The position numbers and the translations under genes were made by a program. From Gavia stellata (taxonomy: Eukaryota; Chordata; Aves; Gaviiformes; Gaviidae), in assembly GCF_030936135.1 (NCBI RefSeq), contig NC_082603.1, forward strand, positions 34,514,329 through 34,578,328: 64,000 bases of DNA, given 5' to 3'. Within the stretch, counting starts at the first letter, position 1. Each line of letters opens with the position of its first letter. The notes below the pieces were generated by a model, which was not told the DNA's origin, made no database searches, and worked only from the letters and a program-made list of their open reading frames with translations. This document shows positions 39,020 through 51,340 of this stretch, piece after piece.

Positions 39020-42000
39020 TTACTTGTGGTCCATATCCACCTGGCACTGGTGGGTGTCAAATGCCTTTAGACCTTCTTTTACGTGTTTTCAGTAGCTACG
39101 TTGTGACCTCCTGGAGTCTCTTTAAACTTATTTTTTGTATCAATTCCTTCCTGGGTCCTTTGAAAAGAGACCCTGATAACATTGAGAGCGTCATTGGAAT
39201 GAATTAGAGGACCAAGAACGTAGCGTTGTCCTCTGCGGCCGGCCTCAGCCACGTTCTGCAGGTTCTCACCCCGACTGCTGCTCCAGGAGGCTCGTTATCC
39301 ATCGTTGGACACTCTCTTTCCATTAAGAAAAACATGAGACTTCTTATGTACTTGGACAGGCCACAGCCGCCTCCTCTCTTTAACCCCGTTTTTATTGGCA
39401 CTAGGAGTGCGCTGGTCTCTAGGCTTTTGGCTGTGAATTTATTCCTTTAATTAAGCTGTAATGGACAAAGCTGTGTGTGAATTCTGACAATTTGCACAAC
39501 GCATTTTCTGTTGTTTGCCAGCACCAAACATGAGGCACTTGGCTGAGCTGGAGGTTACAACCATGCTGTTGAACAGTAAATGTAGTGAGCTTTGTCTGTG
39601 GTGGGGTTTTTCTAGGGAAGACCAACTATAAATAAATGCACATTGTAAACCTGATACTGTTTAATTTGAGAGAGCTGATAAGGCGTAGATGATCTGAAGC
39701 ACAAAGGAATTAAAATAACTTGCATGCAAACTGGAATGATGTTTTGTCAGTCAACTGCAGCAGAACTAAGAATCTGGAAGAGCAAGAGTGAAATACAAAA
39801 CCTAAGCAGACTCAGATTAATGGTGAAGTTTTCTGTTCAGCTATCACAGGTGAGACCAGTAACAGAAAAGTATGTTTGCTCCTGAAAATGATTTAAATTC
39901 TTTCTCCGAAATGAGGAGAAGGATTGTCCAAGGCTAAGCATTCATTTTTGTACCCTTTCCATTGCCTGTGTGAGTGGAGATGTTGCCGACCAAACCAAAC
40001 TGTAGCTTTCCAGGGGAATGTATGCACAAATGACCTGACAAAGTGGGTGCCTGAATTGGTTACGTGGGATTATCTGTTATCAGTAAGAACATTGCTCTGA
40101 CAGAGCAATATTGATTTTTTTTTTTTCATACTTGTCATTGTATTGTGTCATTTTCATTCTAGTTATGTGAAAATTACAGATGCTAACATTTGTTTGCATT
40201 TCATATTGAATAAGGAGATTACCTGTGACTGAATTACAATGGGTGATACTGGCCAGTAGATACCGTGCCCGCAGTTGCCTCCGGACATGGGCGCAGAGGC
40301 ATCTGCAGAGGCATCTCTGCACAGCCTTGAGCAAAGACCTGATCCTGGCTGTGGAATGCTGGTGACTCATGCGAGATGAGGTGCTTAGTCACAGGCAAAT
40401 TCCTGGCAGAGGCAGGTGCAGCTAATGCTAATCACAGTCAGATAACACCCCGCTGAACGAATAAACCAACAGCCTGGCGAGAGGTGAGCTAGCCTGTCCA
40501 GGCGAATATCTTTTTAGAGATTCCTTCATACTACGTCTCTGTCGTAGCATAAAGCCGTTTCTCATCACATCAGATGTAAAGGATGTCTGAAATTCTAAGA
40601 CTTTTTTGCATTGGCTTCTCTTTTCTCTGGAGTCAGCCCAGAGGTCTCTGCCTGTGTAGAATAAGTTGGCTTATTGAATTAATTTGTAAAATATTAATCT
40701 ATAGCTCTGAAATGAGAAAAGAATCGCAAGTAATACAGATTGGTCTGACATCTGTGATTACTCACTATGGATAATATAGAAGGCAGTTAAATGTTCCCTG
40801 AGAAATACTCTAAATCAAGCACAATCAAAGTTGCTAAGGAAAGTATCTTACGTCATGCCCCAAGGGCTTATACTATATCAATTTGTTTCCTCATATGTAT
40901 GTGCTAGGAGATAACAACATAAATACCTGTAAGAAAAAAATGGCATTGTAGCACAATAAGAAATTGTAATTTTTTTGTTTAAATACTAAAAAGTGCAAGG
41001 AACCCAGATAAATTGCATCTCTGACTTGCTGTGGTGTGGTTTACTGTGGACAAAAAATGTACCAAATCCAGTTCAGGACTAAATGGCAGGTGAAAGGCAT
41101 CAGGCTTTCTGTTACTCTTGACTTCTTCATCCCTGTTCTGAATGCAGATAATTTTTCTGTGACAGAGGGCACCTTGTAGTGCTCTAGTTGAATGGTACAA
41201 TGACCTGGTTGTCATACATGACTAATTCAGTGGGAACAGACGAGCATCCAAGCCACTCAAAACTCTCAAGGTATCTTTCTTAAAGATGGAGTTCGTTTAT
41301 TTGTGACTAATCTGAAAAGCATTCTGGATCTTCTTGACCTTGTTAGGGGTAGTGGATGTTTTAAACACCTAAAAACGTATAAATTCATATACAGAAGCTG
41401 CGATTGTTGGGTGCAAAACCAAAAACTAATATACAAGCTGCTTATTGAATGTGGAATGGTCTGTTTGAAAGCAACTGGATGCTAATGAAATGGGAAGAGC
41501 TCAAAAGGTCACCTTTTATATAGGGTGGGTCCTGTTCAGCCTTTGCTAAGCTCATAGATGTGGGTAATTTCTCTGTGCTCGTCTCCTGACTCTCTGAAAT
41601 AAACCAGGACGGACTTTTCCAGTTGCTTCTTTCTTTTGCAGTTGGCTCAGCTCTTACACTGCAAACCAAAGGGTTGCTAGGTGCTGTGGTTCTGTCTTCT
41701 GTGACCATTTATAGCGCTCCAAAACATCGCTTCAAAGGCCTATACAAGAATTACTAGTGTCTGCCCTGCAGAAAATTTCAGAGGCCCCTAAATCTGTGGG
41801 AATGGAGATACAGACTATATAATTTTAAACTATTAAATATAGAAAAACCTTATCTTCTAATGGTAATAGAAATTGCAGTGAATTGTTGTTGTTACTTTTT
41901 TTTGCCTCTTAAATGTGGGAAATTTGTCATGCAAACCAGTGATTAGTGATGTATTTCTGCCTCTCATTCAGCATCTCAATTCTGGAAACTTTCAAGGAAG

Positions 42001-42111
42001 TATAAGAAAAATCCTCAAACATGTCATTTGAAGTTTTCTGCCATGGAGCCATCTTTCAGAAGCTCTGGCTTGTGAGACAGCAGACGTTGTGATTGAGCAA
42101 AGGCAGGCATC

Positions 42112-42128
42112 TTTTTTTTTTTTTTTTT
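42112..42128. repeat. T17 homopolymer
   Basis: Seventeen consecutive T in the PDE4B1 intron. Confidence 0.9.
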
Positions 42129-42719
42129 CCTTGCTTAAAAATTTACAAACCAAGCACCAAAAAACCTTCCACTTCTGAGCTGAAGAGACTTTCCTGTATT
42201 GGGCTTTGCTCAGCCCTCTGTTAAAGAAGATATTATTAAGGAAGGGTTGAAGAAGTTTACTACATCAGCATCGCTTCACAGCTTCCAGATAATATTGCTT
42301 TGCTGTTACATTTATATTATTGTTAAGCACTAGGTTTGTACTGCATGTTTTGGAAGTTTGATCACTGTGCTGTGGCTTTCCTTTACTGCGTTGTAGGAAG
42401 ATGTGGCTGATCAAATTCATCTCAAATTACAATGGTGAATTCTTAGTATTCAGGCTAAATTACTATTTTAAAGCGTCAGAATTTGGTACGATGGTTTAAA
42501 AATGTCAATCATAGGTATATGTTTAAGTAGAGGCTATCATCAGATTTGCTGCTCCTCTGAGGGAGATAAAAGTAAATTTGGGACGAGGATGACGTAGAAG
42601 TAACTAATACTGATTTCTGCCTCTTATGTAATCAGTAGCACTCACCAGTGGAGTGGACATAGTGTGCCTCTTGGTCGTGATAGAAGGGAAATAAAGAAGG
42701 CATGAAGTACGTATTTTAT

Positions 42720-43730
42720 CGTTTCCTCTTGTGTCAGTCTCTTCAGCTTACAAGCTTATAGTCTTCACCTTTCTTTTCCCTTTTTCTCTACTTCTGTTGT
42801 GTCTAGAGAATTAACTCCATCACTGGAAAGATTTAAGTTCTCCACCACAAACACATCCTCATGTATAGCACTAGCTGTACAGCTTTTTTTTGTTTTCTTG
42901 GCATCTTTTCCAGGTTTTAGCAATGCTGCATCCAGCTCTTCTTTTCACATCATTGTCGCCTTTCTAGCTCTTTCTCACCAGCCATTGCTCTGACTTAAAG
43001 CCTTGGCTGTCGTTTCCTATCCTTACATTTTCATCCACAGTGACTTCTGTTTTCACATTGAAGCATTATTCCTTGGCATCTGTTTTCCTGGCCACTTACC
43101 CTTCTTCAGCTTCCAGTTCATTGATACATTTTTTGTCTTGCTCTAAGTTTCCTCCTAGACATTTCTCTTTTGTTTGATTCATTTACCTCCCCCATCTTTG
43201 CCTGTCTCCCATTGCCTGGGCTGCTCTTATTCATTCCCAGCGCTGGCTCATCTCGGCAATTACATCTTCTGCCTTAGGCCTCGAACATAAGATCACGTCC
43301 ATGTCAGTCCCGTGACATTTCCACTGCAAATTTATTCCCTCCTGTACTGCAGTCTTTTTAACTGAGTTGTTTTCCAGTGCAAGTGACTATTCCCATATTG
43401 TTGACTCTCTCTTCTACCTTCTCATTGCCTCTGCTTCTCTCTACTCACATGTCTTTCTTTATTGGTTTAGTCCAAGAGAAAATTGTCATTTTATAGCTTT
43501 TTTTCTCCCTTACTTTTCCCCTTTTCCTCAAAATCTTGTTCTTCTGTCCTTTCACAAACACAGATGTTCCTCAGCTGCTCTGTTCCTCTAAACTCATCAC
43601 TTGCTTCACTGACCCAATTCTCATTCCAATTTCTAGTTTCCTGCATGATCACTCCTACTCTCATCAACCCTTTTCTTTTGTAATAGAAATATGATTTAGC
43701 TGACCTGTTAGAAGGGGACAATGATTTCAC
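42720..43730. repeat. Pyrimidine-rich (T/C-biased) tract, about 1 kb
   Basis: The + strand is strongly enriched in T and C with few G, written as many short TTTCTC, CTTCTC and TTCC blocks but without a fixed repeat unit. Open frames here are Ser/Phe/Leu-rich as a simple result of composition. No coding or LTR signature recognised. It may be low-complexity sequence or an unrecognised old repeat. Confidence 0.5.
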
Positions 43731-46700
43731 TGCCTCCTACTTAGGATTGTATTGCCCTTTCATCTCTCTCTGAGCTAATGGAGCTAATTGGCTTCTAGAG
43801 TTTCTCTCCTGGAAGTCCATCGTAGATCCTCTCCCAACCCATCTTCTACACTCTACATTTGGCAGAAATCCAGATGTTAAGTAGCGACAGTGCTGTGAGA
43901 TTCCATAATGTTGCTGGCCCAATAGGTATTTTTACATCAAATGTATTCAAATTATAGTCTGAAAGAAAGATAGTGGCTTCTAAGAGTCAGGTTAAGTCCT
44001 TCCCTTGTGCATCCTCAACTATTAATAAAGGTTCTAGAGATGGCTATCCCTCCAGAGTGACCTTTACAGTCCCGTGTTTGCACAGATGCCTGACTTAAAC
44101 CAAGCAAACACTGATATGTATGAGGGACCATGAAAGTCCTTCCAGGACTAACAAGCACAAAGGAACAGACTCTATTGCTGCAGGAGCGCATATTACATGT
44201 ATGCATTTACACCGCAAATTGCTTGAACAACAATTAAAAATACGTGGGGAGGATCTGTGTTTTATATTTTATAATGATTGGCACACGTAGTAGTCTTAAT
44301 TGTCAAAATGTTTGAAAGCTTGAAAAAGATCTTTATTTTTGGCTTTAAAGTCAGAATACTAAAATCCAGGATTTCTGAAAAGGAGACTCTGTACTTGATC
44401 AAAAATACGCTTCCCCTCAGTTTCCTTCCTTTGAAAAAGAAGTAGAAGTAGTACCAGCAAACCGCAATCCCTTGAAATAATTTTTCTAATTAATTTGCTG
44501 TCAGGTTAGCATTATCTTTGTGGGATGCCTTGCTAATGTGTTTGGATGGAACAATGACCTAAGTAACAGAGGAGAGGTTCCTAACTGGTTTTATCTAAAC
44601 GTGCTTCTAGAAAGTGTGCTGTATGGAAGAATTATCCAATTACTCTGCTACCGGCTGAAAGTGCTGTGAAAAGTCAACTAACCACTCCTTCTTTCCTATT
44701 GAAGCATGTGGGACGTTTCACAGTTGCCTCTTCCCTGGCATTTTATTTTATCCTGGCAATTATGACTTAGAAACAGGTAAATAATAGTGCTACTGTAAAG
44801 AGAAAGTATGTATTCTTGTTGCTTAGCAATTGCTTGCAACACAATGAAGGTCAGCCTTTGATGAGGAATTCCATGCCTGAAAATGTTGTTTACCACCTAT
44901 ATCGGTTATTCTAATGAAATATATTAAAACCTTCTACAGTCCTAGACACTTTGGTAATCTAGGAAACTTGTATGAAAACTCACCCAAGTATACTTAAACA
45001 TTTGAAAATTTCCTTAGTTGTCCTTGTTCTTCCAAGTGGTTTCATTTTCCTGCCAGTGCTACCAGGCCCTTTTCTTTAATCATCTTTTCCCCCTCCTCAA
45101 CTCTTGCTTCGTATTACTGGCCCCTTTTCTGATGAGCTGGAATTACTTGTTACTCTTGGACTACTGATCCTGTTGCACACAATAATCTGTATTGATAGAC
45201 AAATTATTGCATTGCACTGTGTTACTGGGACGTGACAGAAACTGAGGAAAGAGCGAGGTGCCTGTTGACCATTTTTGTTTGTATATTAGGGGAACTTCAG
45301 TAAACTGGTCCTTGTACCTGGTAACCTCTCCAGGTGTGCTGGTACCCTAGGTGTTCTGTCTACCTTTGCCTCCTGTTGCTGATGGTAACCTCGGCAAGCA
45401 TAGCAAAATTCATTTTTCAGAATTATTGCCAAGTTTACTCTGATACCGAGCTTTCTTGCCAGTTAGCTCAAGTCTCTTGAGATGTTCTTGTTCTCACCTC
45501 TTCTTGGCTTATCCTGGAGTAAAGCAGCACGTCTTGACAGAAGTCCAATACTACAAATCAGTAGAGACTATATAGACATAGGCTGTGCGGTCCTCTGTGC
45601 ATGCAAAATCAGAAGTTGGCAGCATGAAGGACGGTAGCTGAAACAGAGAGAGAGCTGTTCTACAGCCTTTTTCAGGTAACTGTTAGCTCCCATTGCCACC
45701 AAGATCTGGGAGGTATTTAACAGAAGAAATATCCTGTGCTGTAATGGTCAGCCTTCAAAATACTCTGAGGTTGTGTACCAAGCAACTAGTGTCCTAGACC
45801 TCAGCTTGGAAAAGCACCTGCCTTCTGGCTACCTAAAGCAGCGGGTGGCACTTTGTCTTTTCATTCTTTATGCTTCCACAAGGGTGAGCGGAGGCTTGTT
45901 TCTCCCCACAGCCTCCTTTTTCTGTCTTGTTAGCTTAATCTTTCTTGCATTTCTTCGCTCCATCAACGGTCTTTGCACATCTTGCCACAGTACTGCAGGC
46001 TGTGGGGCTGACATCTCATTACTAATTTATGACTGTCCAAATAACGAGAAGCACTCCCTTAATGGCCCCTGCTTCTGAAATATCTCTGAATTCAGGTAAG
46101 GAAAGTACATACTCAGTATGAGGAGCGTGACGTTGTACAGCATGTTTCATTGCTGAGTCCTTTTAAAAGGTGGGTTTCCCTTTATTCTCTTTGCCATTTT
46201 AATAGATTTATGAAAGGCATGGAAATACTGTTTCGTTAATATCAGATGTATTCTCACAAACCCCCTCCAATATCCCATTTTGCTTCCTGGTGAGTTAGAA
46301 AGTTCTTTTTTTTCTGTTTGGAATTCCAGATTCTAAGCATTTGTGTGGTTTTTATTTATCGTTCAGCATAGCTCTCAAGCTTCCCTTTGTCTTTCACTGG
46401 CTGTCAGTACAGTCGAGATGTAGAATAACAGATCACAGTCTAACACGTCATGATTTCTAAAGCATTAAATGGTCCTGTTCTGCTGCGGCGTGAACTTCTC
46501 AGTATCAGATAACACTGCAATTTCCACTATCTTTAGGTTAGGCTCAGGCAGGTCTTTCTACTTTTTTAAAAAAAAATAATAATAAATACGAATGGTGAAG
46601 AGCACAGCAGCAGGTTAGGTAGAATGTCTGGTAACTCTGTAGTCTCTGCTATAGGGAAGCTCTCTATAGCAAGCCATTTGCTTGAAGCTGAGGAAGGCAT

Positions 46701-47249
46701 GCTAATGTTCTTGTAAAGTGGTGTGGGATATATGGAATGTATAGGGACTGGTGGGGATTTGTTGCGTGATAGATGCCTGTACCGTGCAATCAACCTCTTG
46801 CATGCAGATCAGAGCACTTTCATCGCAGGCTGGCTGGGTATACTCTTTCCTGTCTCCTCCTCCTTTAAAAAGAATTATTGTATTTACATTTCAGGTCACC
46901 TACTTTTGACCAGTTAGAAAGATGCTCTGCCACTCCCTGCAGTGTTTAGTACGTTCTTACTATCAGCATTGAATCTTGTTTTTAACTTCCTTGCCTGGAT
47001 TTTTTTTTTTTTTAGCCTTGCAAGTGTAGAAGTTGGTTTCATGGTGTTTATGTCCAGAAAATATCTTTGCTTTTCTGTTTCTAAATACATATATTACTTA
47101 AATTAATTTGAATTAATGCCCACTGTCTTTGCAGGGAAGTGCCAGGTCCCCCATCCTTTGGTGTTTCTCTCTATTTTCTCTCCCTGTGCTAGCTTCTCCA
47201 GTGTTGGCTGCTGGGCTGGGGCTGTGCAGTGTCTGGCAGTGATTTTGCC

Positions 47250-48180
47250 TTTTGACCATATGTAGATCCCAGGACAGCAAAGGGCGCTGCTTCGGCCGTG
47301 TCCAGCTTCATCTGTGGAGCCTGCATTCTTGCACGCTTTGTTCTTGCAGAATATTATTCCTTGCTCCCCCCGCCCCCCCCGCTACTAGACCTTTTCTTCC
47401 TGGCCCACCCCGAGTGCTGCGCACATCTCTATCGGAGCCAGTCCTGCTGCTGTCCCGGGGGTCGCTCCGGGTGTGCCTGGGGTGCGCTCGGTGATGCCCA
47501 GCAACAATGTCATGGTGTTAGACGGCTCGTTAAAATTTCATGAGAATCCGACACGCTCATCACACAAGACGGAGCTGAACAGAGTCCAGTTGTCAAAATA
47601 ATATCGAGCCAATAAGCATGTCATGGGTGGAGCTACTGCAGTACGGGTAAAACTAATTCTGAATGAAGACCTTTTTATTAAACATACTGGGCCTGAATGA
47701 ATCGGGTTACTGGGCTTGCGACAGGCTAGGGAATTCCTTGGTTTTATTAGTGCACACTGAAAAATCCCGTGTTTTTCTGTTAAGTCTGTGAAGCCAAAAT
47801 GCTGTAGGAAAGGGATTGATCAGGAGCCGGCTGTTATGAATTTTTCATGAGCTGGTGTGCGGGGCTGAATGGCTCCGGCGCGCGTCGGTGTGTGGCTGGC
47901 AGGCAAGCCGCATCCACACAGAGGCTGCTGACACAGAAACACTTTGGCGCATTTTCAGAGGGAGAGCTGGGCTGATAAAGGGTTTTCTGACAGCCCTGGC
48001 TTATCGTCCTTCAATTTATGCTGCTGTTGCTTCAGGCAGCCTTTCCATTTGGAGCCCAGCCTTGTGAATGAGCAGGGTAAGCTCCGCCGATTTATCAGCG
48101 TTTTTAATCTGCGGCGATGCCTGCGTGATGTGTTTTTGTTACGTTTTCTGAATGGTGAGAGCTCACATAACGTCTAAGCT
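47250..48180 (+). promoter_or_regulatory. PDE4B: Upstream region / 5' UTR and candidate promoter of PDE4B3
   Basis: The 900 bases before the PDE4B3 start are richer in CpG than the surrounding AT-rich intron. Clusters occur at about 47375-47490 (GC-rich, with a C run near 47370-47390), 47865-47920 (CGGCGCGCG) and 48080-48130. A CCAAT motif lies at 47609-47613. I saw no convincing TATA box. Transcription from here is expected because 48181 is an alternative first coding exon, but the start site cannot be placed. Upstream ATGs are present: one frame at 47944-48177 is in register with PDE4B3 and stops one codon before its ATG, and another runs 47855-48067. A donor-like AGG/GTAAGC lies at 48077. 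Confidence 0.45.
47372..47390. repeat. C-rich tract
   Basis: Runs of C interrupted by single G (CCCCCCGCCCCCCCC type) inside the GC-rich part of the PDE4B3 upstream region. Confidence 0.8.
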
Positions 48181-48416
48181 ATGACAGCAAAAGATTCTTC
48201 TAGGGAACTTGCTGCTCCAGAGTCAGAGATTTACATAAGGACTTTCAAAGAACAAATGCATTTAGAGCTCGAGCTTCCCAAGCTGCCTGGGAACAGACCT
48301 ACGTCTCCAAAAATTTCTCCTCGCAGTTCACCGAGGAACTCTCCGTGCTTTTTCAGAAAGTTGCTCGTGAATAAAAGCATCCGCCAGCGTCGTCGCTTTA
48401 CGGTGGCACATACATG
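48181..48416 (+). CDS. PDE4B: PDE4B isoform 3, alternative first coding exon
   Basis: This exon has 78 codons plus 2 nt, starting MTAKDSSREL and ending IRQRRRFTVAHT then a split Cys codon (TG, donor GTAAGA from 48417). It carries the blocks TFKEQMHLELELPKLPGN and RPTSPKISPRSSPRNSPCFF, which identify the PDE4B3-specific N-terminus; the SPR-rich segment and RRFTVAHTC ending are also shared with PDE4D5. An in-frame TAA at 48175-48177, one codon before the ATG, fixes the start. The phase-2 end on TG equals that of the PDE4B1 exon at 28191, so both can join the same common exon. The N-terminus is basic and Ser/Pro-rich, with several SP sites that could be phosphorylated (inference). PDE4B3 is a long isoform carrying UCR1 and UCR2 downstream. 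Read-through would add Trp and stop. Confidence 0.97.
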
Positions 48417-49989
48417 GTAAGATCTGCTGGGTATCAGCGCGGGTTTACAAAACAGTGTGCGTAGCTGTGGTTTTAACAGGGGAAAATGAGCTGAGATTCA
48501 TTCACGGTACTCCCTGCGAGTGTTAAATGAATAGAGCAGAAGGCAGCCAAAGTATGTATAATGCAGTGCCTCGACAATTGTCATTCAGCTTCTGTTCTCC
48601 AGAATAAATCCAGCCCATTGTTCATGTGTGCCACGGTTAATCTCTGTCGAACAAAGGCAGCAGCCGGTAACTTTCCCAGGCGTTATGTTGTTGTAGGTAG
48701 AACACATGAATTCATTTCAGAACCTTCAAGACATGTTTTTATCTTTGCCCGTGTCAGCTCCGACTGCAGATGACAGTACGGCGCAGACCGGGCGATTGGG
48801 GCAGGGTACTCTTGGAGTGGAATGCTGGAACGGGCTTTAACTTCACTGTGAGGTGCTTTTAAACAGTTTTTGCTGGCTACAAATATCCCTTCTTTCAGCC
48901 ATTATTTTCAAGGAAACTCCAGCTAAGAGTCGTCTTCTCCCTCCCTTCAAATTACTAACCCCAAATAGTCAATTTGCATGCCATTACAGTTGATTGTGAG
49001 CTGCCTCTGACTGTCAGTTATCCTGGTTAAACCGTGCCATAAACAGTAATCAAAATACATAATTCAGGAAAATCTATGAGAATCTCATTGGTTCATTTTC
49101 TAAATTTACTCTATATGGGTCTCGTACGGTCCACCTTTTAAATTCCAAGTGTCTCTATAGATATGCAGTAGCTGACTGTGGGAATTAAACCAGAAAACTT
49201 TCAGTAACATGAATATTTTTAAACCCTGCTCACACATAGCCATATCCATTACCTTCCTGTTCCATAGATCGAATCAGAGGGGAGAGGGTGAGGCTATCCC
49301 ATTTGTATCTGTATGAGCCAGTTGTTTCGGGGTATCTGAAATACCCATCCTTGTCTGCTACTTTTTAAAATAGAACATTATTTTAAAATGGTTTATTTGA
49401 GTCGTGCTGAAATATTTCAAGGCACTATTTACTTCTGAAGTGAATTACGAATTGCTTAGAGTGGATTAGTAGCTCTTACAGTTGTTCTGTGCTGTTAAAC
49501 AGTAAGAAAAATAAGAGGAAAAACTGTGAACTTTGATACCAGGGGATTGTATTGAGTAGAACTGGCATAACCGACTTTTTTAATTTTTTTTAAAACACAG
49601 TCTGAAATGCATTTGGGGTGTAGCAGCATTCAATTCAAATTAGAATTCTAGAATCATGCAGTCTTTCTGCTTTTATGTTTTTCTTTTAAATCCAAGCAGT
49701 AATAGCCACCCAAACTGGTAACATGCTGTAAGGGTTTCAGTGTGTTCTTTAGCTTCCTCTAGCATTTTAATTAGTTGTAGTCAGTAATGTTTAGGTTTAT
49801 AGACCTTAATTCCCTTGAACATCTGTCATATCTCTCAGCACTGAAACAGTGGGGGGCTGCTCGTCTTACCCCGACTAGCATGTTTTGAGAAATGCGTACT
49901 GTGGAAAGACGGTCCTGCGGGGAATTGGTAGAGCAGAATGTGGGCAGACTCAACGCAGGGTATCTGTATCATTCGGTGAAAAATACTTT

Positions 49990-50029
49990 TTATATATATA
50001 TATATATATACACATACACACACATATAT
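49990..50029. repeat. (TA)n-(CA)n compound microsatellite
   Basis: About ten TA dinucleotides lead into CACATACACACACA and a short TATATA, about 40 bases in total. Confidence 0.93.
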
Positions 50030-50789
50030 GCGCACAAAGGCACATATTTATAGGTGTAACTAATAATCTCTACTTGAATCCAGTTGAAAAGGCGGTGGGA
50101 TTACTCTAGGTTCATTTTTTTAATGGAATGATGGAAGGTTCTCATACTCTTTCCATTTTTCACAGTCTTTATATCAGGTGGTCATGAACCGCACGTAAGT
50201 GTTTTAACCTTGGATAAGAAGTAAACGATTGTAGAACTGAAGAAAATTGCCCTTGCAAGGACAGGTTTCCACAACGTATGAGTGCGAGTACATGTTTAAC
50301 GCAGTCAAAACATAGCAAATCCAGGCATCTTTTCAACTTGCTTTAGCATGTTATAAAACAGGAGGGAATTTAAGCTATTGAAGTGTGATACAACATTTCG
50401 TGAGAATGTCTGTACAGCTGTTGCCTGTGTGTTGTAGATGGTGCACTTTCAGCTGTGTAACTGAATTTGCTTATTAGTTGTGCGGTGCATGAAAACATCA
50501 TCACCTGTGCTAAGCAAAAATGCCACTTATGTAAGGTGCTCTTTTGTGTTGAGCTGGGAAGTAGTATCTGGGTAGCAAAGGAATTACCTCAGGAGTGAGT
50601 GTACAAGAAGTATCAACTACACAGGATTACTAAGCGAGGAAATTAATTCATGCTGTTGGATAGCATATAATCTATAACTTTCGTAGCCTCATAAACAGTA
50701 AAATTCCTCAGCTGGGGGTTAGTGGCGTGGTAAATTGTCATCTTTCACCACCTTTATCATCATTGCTAATGTCGTTACTTGATGAATCT

Positions 50790-51340
50790 TCTGTTCACTC
50801 TTCTGTGCCCTTTCTTTTCAGTTTTCTTCTTCCCTTGCTCTTCTCCTTTCCTCTTTAACTAATTGACTTTCCTAGGCATTTTCCTTCTTTTATAACTGAA
50901 TACATTTCAACTTCTTTCTCCTGATTATGCTGATGAAATCTCTGTCATCACCAGTCTTCTCCAATATCCACTCATCAGATCTTATCCAAAAACGAAGGCA
51001 AAATTTCGGATTTTTTTAAAAATAAGGCCATGCCTCAAATGCTTCTGTGCTCTGAATCTTTCTTTCCCTTAGCATCCAGGTCTCACGACAGCGCATGACC
51101 AACACGTCGACACAATTGCCTTCAAATATCTGTCAAGCTGATCCTTTCCTGCTCCAAACCCCTTCAACAGTTTGCCGTGGGTGCTGTTGCTGTGTCCCGT
51201 CTTCATATGCCTCATTCATACTAAATAACAGTACAAAAACTCCTAAGCCTTCGGTCTTTTTCCTCCACGAGAATCCACATCTCCTTTTCTTGCATCTAGC
51301 ATTTTTGTCCTGGAGATCCTGAAAGCCCATCTCCTATTTC
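50790..51340. repeat. Second pyrimidine-rich tract
   Basis: The + strand is T/C-biased over about 550 bases, similar in style to the tract at 42.7-43.7 kb. I could not find an exact shared unit by eye. No gene supported. Confidence 0.4.

Larger units (their letters stand above)
28192..48180 (+). other. PDE4B: PDE4B1 intron containing the PDE4B3 upstream region
   Basis: This begins at the GTAGGT donor after the second PDE4B1 exon and runs past the PDE4B3 first exon to an acceptor outside the window. No other exon was recognised. It holds the CR1-rich interval at 30.15-39.02 kb, homopolymer T runs (28287-28303, 42112-42128, 47000-47013) and a pyrimidine-rich tract at 42.7-43.7 kb. The last 900 bases are the candidate PDE4B3 promoter and 5' UTR. 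Confidence 0.8.
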
